Assembly: GCF_900142365.1 (NCBI RefSeq)
Contig: NZ_FRAP01000026.1
Coordinates: forward strand, 1 to 64,000
Direction: 5' to 3'
Origin: Pseudonocardia thermophila
GTDB lineage: Bacteria > Actinomycetota > Actinomycetes > Mycobacteriales > Pseudonocardiaceae
DNA: 64,000 nt
The position numbers and the translations under genes were made by a program. The notes under the pieces were generated by a model. It made no database searches and was not told where the DNA came from. It saw only the letters and a list, made by a program, of their open reading frames with translations. Each line of letters begins with the position of its first letter. Position 1 is the first letter of the stretch. This document shows, piece after piece, positions 61,396 through 64,000 of this stretch.

Positions 61396-62109
61396 GTGAG
61401 CAGCGCAGGCAGTACGACCCGGCGGGTGCTCGTCGTCGACGACGAGCCGACGATCGCCGCCTCGGTGGCGGCGCGGCTGCGGGCCGAGGGCTTCATCGTC
61501 GACGTCGCGCACGACGGCCCGGGTGCGCTGGACCGGGTGGCGGCCGACCCGCCCGACCTGATCGTCCTCGACGTGATGCTGCCCGGGCTCGACGGGCTGG
61601 AGGTGTGCCGGCGCATCCACGCCGAGCGGCCCATCCCGATCATCATGCTCACCGCCCGCGACGAGGAGACCGACAAGCTCGTCGGCCTGGCCGTCGGCGC
61701 CGACGACTACCTGACCAAACCGTTCTCGATCCGTGAGCTGGCCGCGCGGGTGCACGCGCTGTTCCGCCGGATCGACCGCATCGCCGACGCGGCCGCCGCG
61801 CCGGCCGCGCGGATCGTGCTGGGTGACCTGGAGATCGATCCCGCGCAGCGGCGGGTGCGGCGCGGCGGCACACCCGCGCACCTCACGCCGACCGAGTTCG
61901 ACCTGCTCACCGAGCTGGCCGCGCACCCGAGGCAGGTGCTGGCCCGGGAGGCGCTGCTGGCGAGGGTGTGGGGCTGGTCGGTGGCGACGTCGGGCACCCG
62001 CACGGCGGACAGCCACGTGAAGGCCCTGCGCCGCAAGCTCGGGGCCGACCTGATCCGCACCGTGCACGGCGTCGGGTACGCGCTCGAGGCCGGTGGGGAG
62101 CCGGCGTGA
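61396..62109 (+). CDS. OmpR-family response regulator
   Basis: 237 residues. Receiver: VLVVDDEPTI, phospho-acceptor Asp59 in LIVLDVMLPG, MLTARDEE and Lys in YLTKPFSI. Winged helix effector from about 140: LTPTEFDLLTELAAHPRQVL, TRTADSHVKALRRKLG and VHGVGYAL. The gene overlaps the histidine kinase by 4 bases, forming a two-component pair. Confidence 0.93.
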   Translation: MSSAGSTTRRVLVVDDEPTIAASVAARLRAEGFIVDVAHDGPGALDRVAADPPDLIVLDVMLPGLDGLEVCRRIHAERPIPIIMLTARDEETDKLVGLAVGADDYLTKPFSIRELAARVHALFRRIDRIADAAAAPAARIVLGDLEIDPAQRRVRRGGTPAHLTPTEFDLLTELAAHPRQVLAREALLARVWGWSVATSGTRTADSHVKALRRKLGADLIRTVHGVGYALEAGGEPA

Positions 62110-63107
62110 TCCGCCCGCTGGACCCGATCGGCTCGATCAAGCTGAAGATGAGCGTCCTGCTGCTGCTCTCGGGCGCGGCGGGGGTGGCGTACCTGTGGAG
62201 CATCTACCGCTGGGTGCCGCCGCTGCACATCATCCTGATCGCGACCGGCATCGTGATCGGCACGGCGCTGGTGCTCTCCCGCGGGATGACGCGCCCGCTG
62301 CGCGAGATGACGGCTGCCGCCCGGGCGATGGCCCGCGGCGACTACACGCGTCGGGTGCGGGCCACGTCGCGCGACGAGGTCGGACAGCTCGCGGCGGCGT
62401 TCAACCAGATGGCGGCCGACCTGGCCGCGGCCGACCAGCAACGCCGGGACCTGATCGCGAACGTCTCGCACGAGCTGCGCACCCCGATCGCCGCGCTGCA
62501 CGCGGTGCTGGAGAACGTCGTCGACGGGATCGCCGAGCCGGACCGCGAGACCATGCAGACCGCGCTGCTGCAGACCCGGCGGCTGGGCAGGCTGGTCGCC
62601 GAGCTGCTCGACCTGTCCCGCATCGACGCCGGCGCGACCACGCTCGACCGCGAGGAGTTCGAGCTCGCCCCGATGCTGGAGGAGGCCGTCGCCGAGGTCG
62701 GGGTGGTAGCCAACGACGTCGCCGGCCGGGGCATCCGCTTCTGCCTGGACGTCCCGCCCGGCACCACGGCGTGCGCCGACCGGGCCCGGCTGCACCAGGT
62801 CGTGGTCAACCTGCTGGACAACGCCGCGCGGCACGGGCCGCCCGGCAGCGACGTGCGCGTGAGCGCCCACGAGGAGGGGGACGAGCTCGTGCTGGAGGTC
62901 CGCGACGAGGGTCCGGGGATTCCCCCGGAGGAGCGCACCCGGGTGTTCCACCGGTTCACCCGCGGGGAACGGGCCGGCGGTGGCGGCACCGGGCTGGGGT
63001 TGTCCATCGCCCACTGGGTGGTGGACCTGCACGGCGGGACCATCGCCGTGCTCGACGCGGACGGGCCGGGCTGCCGGATCCGCGTGACCCTGCCGAGGTC
63101 GGCGTGA
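62106..63107 (+). CDS. Sensor histidine kinase
   Basis: 333 residues. Short cytoplasmic N terminus, two membrane helices (about 14-33 and 40-57) with only a short loop between, HAMP (60-105), phospho-acceptor His122 in ANVSHELRTPI, N-box NLLDNAARHGPP (around 237), G1 DEGPGIPPEE and G2 GGTGLGLSI. With so little extracellular sequence it probably senses within the membrane. GTGA overlap with the downstream gene. Confidence 0.92.
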   Translation: MIRPLDPIGSIKLKMSVLLLLSGAAGVAYLWSIYRWVPPLHIILIATGIVIGTALVLSRGMTRPLREMTAAARAMARGDYTRRVRATSRDEVGQLAAAFNQMAADLAAADQQRRDLIANVSHELRTPIAALHAVLENVVDGIAEPDRETMQTALLQTRRLGRLVAELLDLSRIDAGATTLDREEFELAPMLEEAVAEVGVVANDVAGRGIRFCLDVPPGTTACADRARLHQVVVNLLDNAARHGPPGSDVRVSAHEEGDELVLEVRDEGPGIPPEERTRVFHRFTRGERAGGGGTGLGLSIAHWVVDLHGGTIAVLDADGPGCRIRVTLPRSA

Positions 63108-64000
63108 CCGGCCCCGGCGCGCCGGACCGGGCGGAGGAGGAGCTCGTGACCGGCCCGGTCGGCACGGTCGAGCGACCAGCCCCGCCCGCCGCCCCGCCGC
63201 CGCTGTTCGGCGAGGCCTGGCCGGCGCCCACCGAGCCGCCGACGACGGGGATGGTCGTCGCGGTCGCGGTCGTCGCGCTGACCGCCGCTGGGGCGCTCCC
63301 GGAGGGGCGGCCCGGGCTGGGTTGGCTCGTCCTGGCCCTGGTGACGGTGGCGGCTGCGCTCGCCGTCGACTGGCGCAACCGGCGGATCACCCCGGCGGGC
63401 GCGTGGTGGACCGCCGCCGCGGTGGCGCTCGCGGCGGTGTGCGCGATCCGCGCCGCCGAGTGGCTCGGCGCGCTCTGCCTGCTCGCGGCGCTGGGGAGCG
63501 CGACGCTGGCCGTCGTCGGCCGGTCCGGGCGGGGCGTGTGGGCGGCCGCGGCGACGGTGGCGCTCGCGGTGTGCCGGGCCGTGCCCTGGTTCGGCCGGGC
63601 CGCGACCGAGCGCACCGACCTGCGCCGCACGATCCGCATCATCGTGGCGCTCGGAGTGGGTGCGCTCCTGCTCATGGTCTTCGGGTCGCTGCTCGCGGCC
63701 GCCGACCCGGTGTTCGAGGCGCTGGCCGAACGGCTCAGCCCCACGATCGACGATCACGTCGTGCGCTGGCTGTTCCTGGCTGGGGCGGGCGCACTGGGCA
63801 TGGCGGCGATCTGCTTCCTGACCCGGTCAGCGCCGCGGCCGCCGGAGCCGTCGGCGCGGCGGCGGATGCGCGGCCTGGAGTGGACGATCCCGGTGGGGTT
63901 CGTCGTGGCGTTGTTCGCGGCGTTCCTCACCGTCACCGTGCGGACCCTGTTCGGCGGTGACGCCTACGTGCGGGCCACCGCCGGCATCACGTACGCCGAG
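63104..64000 (+). CDS. DUF4173/DUF4153-like membrane protein (cut by window edge)
   Basis: 299 codons inside the window. Starts VTGPGAPDRAEEELV with a Pro/Ala-rich tail-like segment. From about residue 45 there are six or more membrane helices. Charged segments such as ATERTDLRRTIR and GDAYVRATAGITYAE suit DUF4173/DUF4153-type proteins. GTG overlaps the TGA of the kinase gene, so it may be the third gene of that operon. The 3' part lies beyond the right edge. Confidence 0.75.
   Translation, partial: MTGPGAPDRAEEELVTGPVGTVERPAPPAAPPPLFGEAWPAPTEPPTTGMVVAVAVVALTAAGALPEGRPGLGWLVLALVTVAAALAVDWRNRRITPAGAWWTAAAVALAAVCAIRAAEWLGALCLLAALGSATLAVVGRSGRGVWAAAATVALAVCRAVPWFGRAATERTDLRRTIRIIVALGVGALLLMVFGSLLAAADPVFEALAERLSPTIDDHVVRWLFLAGAGALGMAAICFLTRSAPRPPEPSARRRMRGLEWTIPVGFVVALFAAFLTVTVRTLFGGDAYVRATAGITYAE

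Noticed and set aside
1..64000. CRISPR arrays, insertion sequences, prophage
   Set aside because: No regularly spaced repeats, transposase, integrase or phage structural motifs were seen.

Overview
The window is very GC-rich DNA with strong G/C third-codon bias, many GTG starts and many promoters that place transcription directly at the start codon. Gene content (IdeR-type iron box, HspR/HAIR site, AfsR/BTAD regulator, circularly permuted ATP-grasp/alpha-E operon, SPW protein, TIGR03086 protein) points to a high-GC actinobacterium. The gene set resembles Pseudonocardiaceae such as Pseudonocardia, but that is inference from gene content, not a search.

Layout. 1-0.4 kb: leader and promoter of an rRNA operon that runs left off the window. 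0.4-8.5 kb: CopD/CtaG copper and oxidase-assembly membrane protein, a decayed gene, an EAL-domain c-di-GMP protein, a PP2C phosphatase, a helix-turn-helix/DNA-methylase fusion and a GPP34 protein. 8.5-13 kb: two-gene ABC exporter with a TetR-type operator, serA, patatin lipase and tRNA-Arg. 13-17.8 kb: Rsm22-like methyltransferase, TPP-riboswitch-controlled thiD, an FAD/NAD(P) protein preceded by a cysteine-containing leader peptide, and an N-formylglutamate amidohydrolase-like gene. 17.8-21.5 kb: HSP20 under a HAIR element, then GntR plus 5-oxoprolinase pxpA-pxpBC. 21.5-29.2 kb: a lipid-type module (thioesterase, XRE/MmyB-type regulator, enoyl-CoA hydratase), sirtuin, a TtuA/TtuB-like tRNA thiolation pair, a membrane-anchored barnase with barstar, a quinone reductase and MarR. 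29.3-36.1 kb: MOSC protein, lepA and an iron ABC importer under an IdeR-like box. 36.2-43 kb: SPFH plus ribbon-helix-helix pair, a GGDEF protein, and the ATP-grasp/alpha-E/transglutaminase operon.

43-54 kb is a housekeeping region: rpsT, holA, thrC (SAM riboswitch), comEC, comEA, degV, SGNH hydrolase, phosphoglycerate-mutase-like gene, rsfS, nadD and alkB. From general knowledge, actinobacteria often keep nadD-rsfS-gpm...comEA-comEC-holA-rpsT-lepA together; here the run is recognisable but is split by thrC, a VOC gene and about 11 kb between rpsT and lepA. 54-64 kb: TetR, SPW membrane protein, hemerythrin, large BTAD/AAA regulator, VWA protein, lipoprotein, a two-component system and a DUF4173-like membrane protein cut by the right edge.

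The richest regulatory material is in the non-coding stretches: two riboswitches, a leader peptide, at least four well-formed operators, and three long palindromes at convergent gene ends or other gene junctions that share arm sequences. No CRISPR array, transposase, integrase or phage gene was seen. All functional calls rest on motif reading without database searches.
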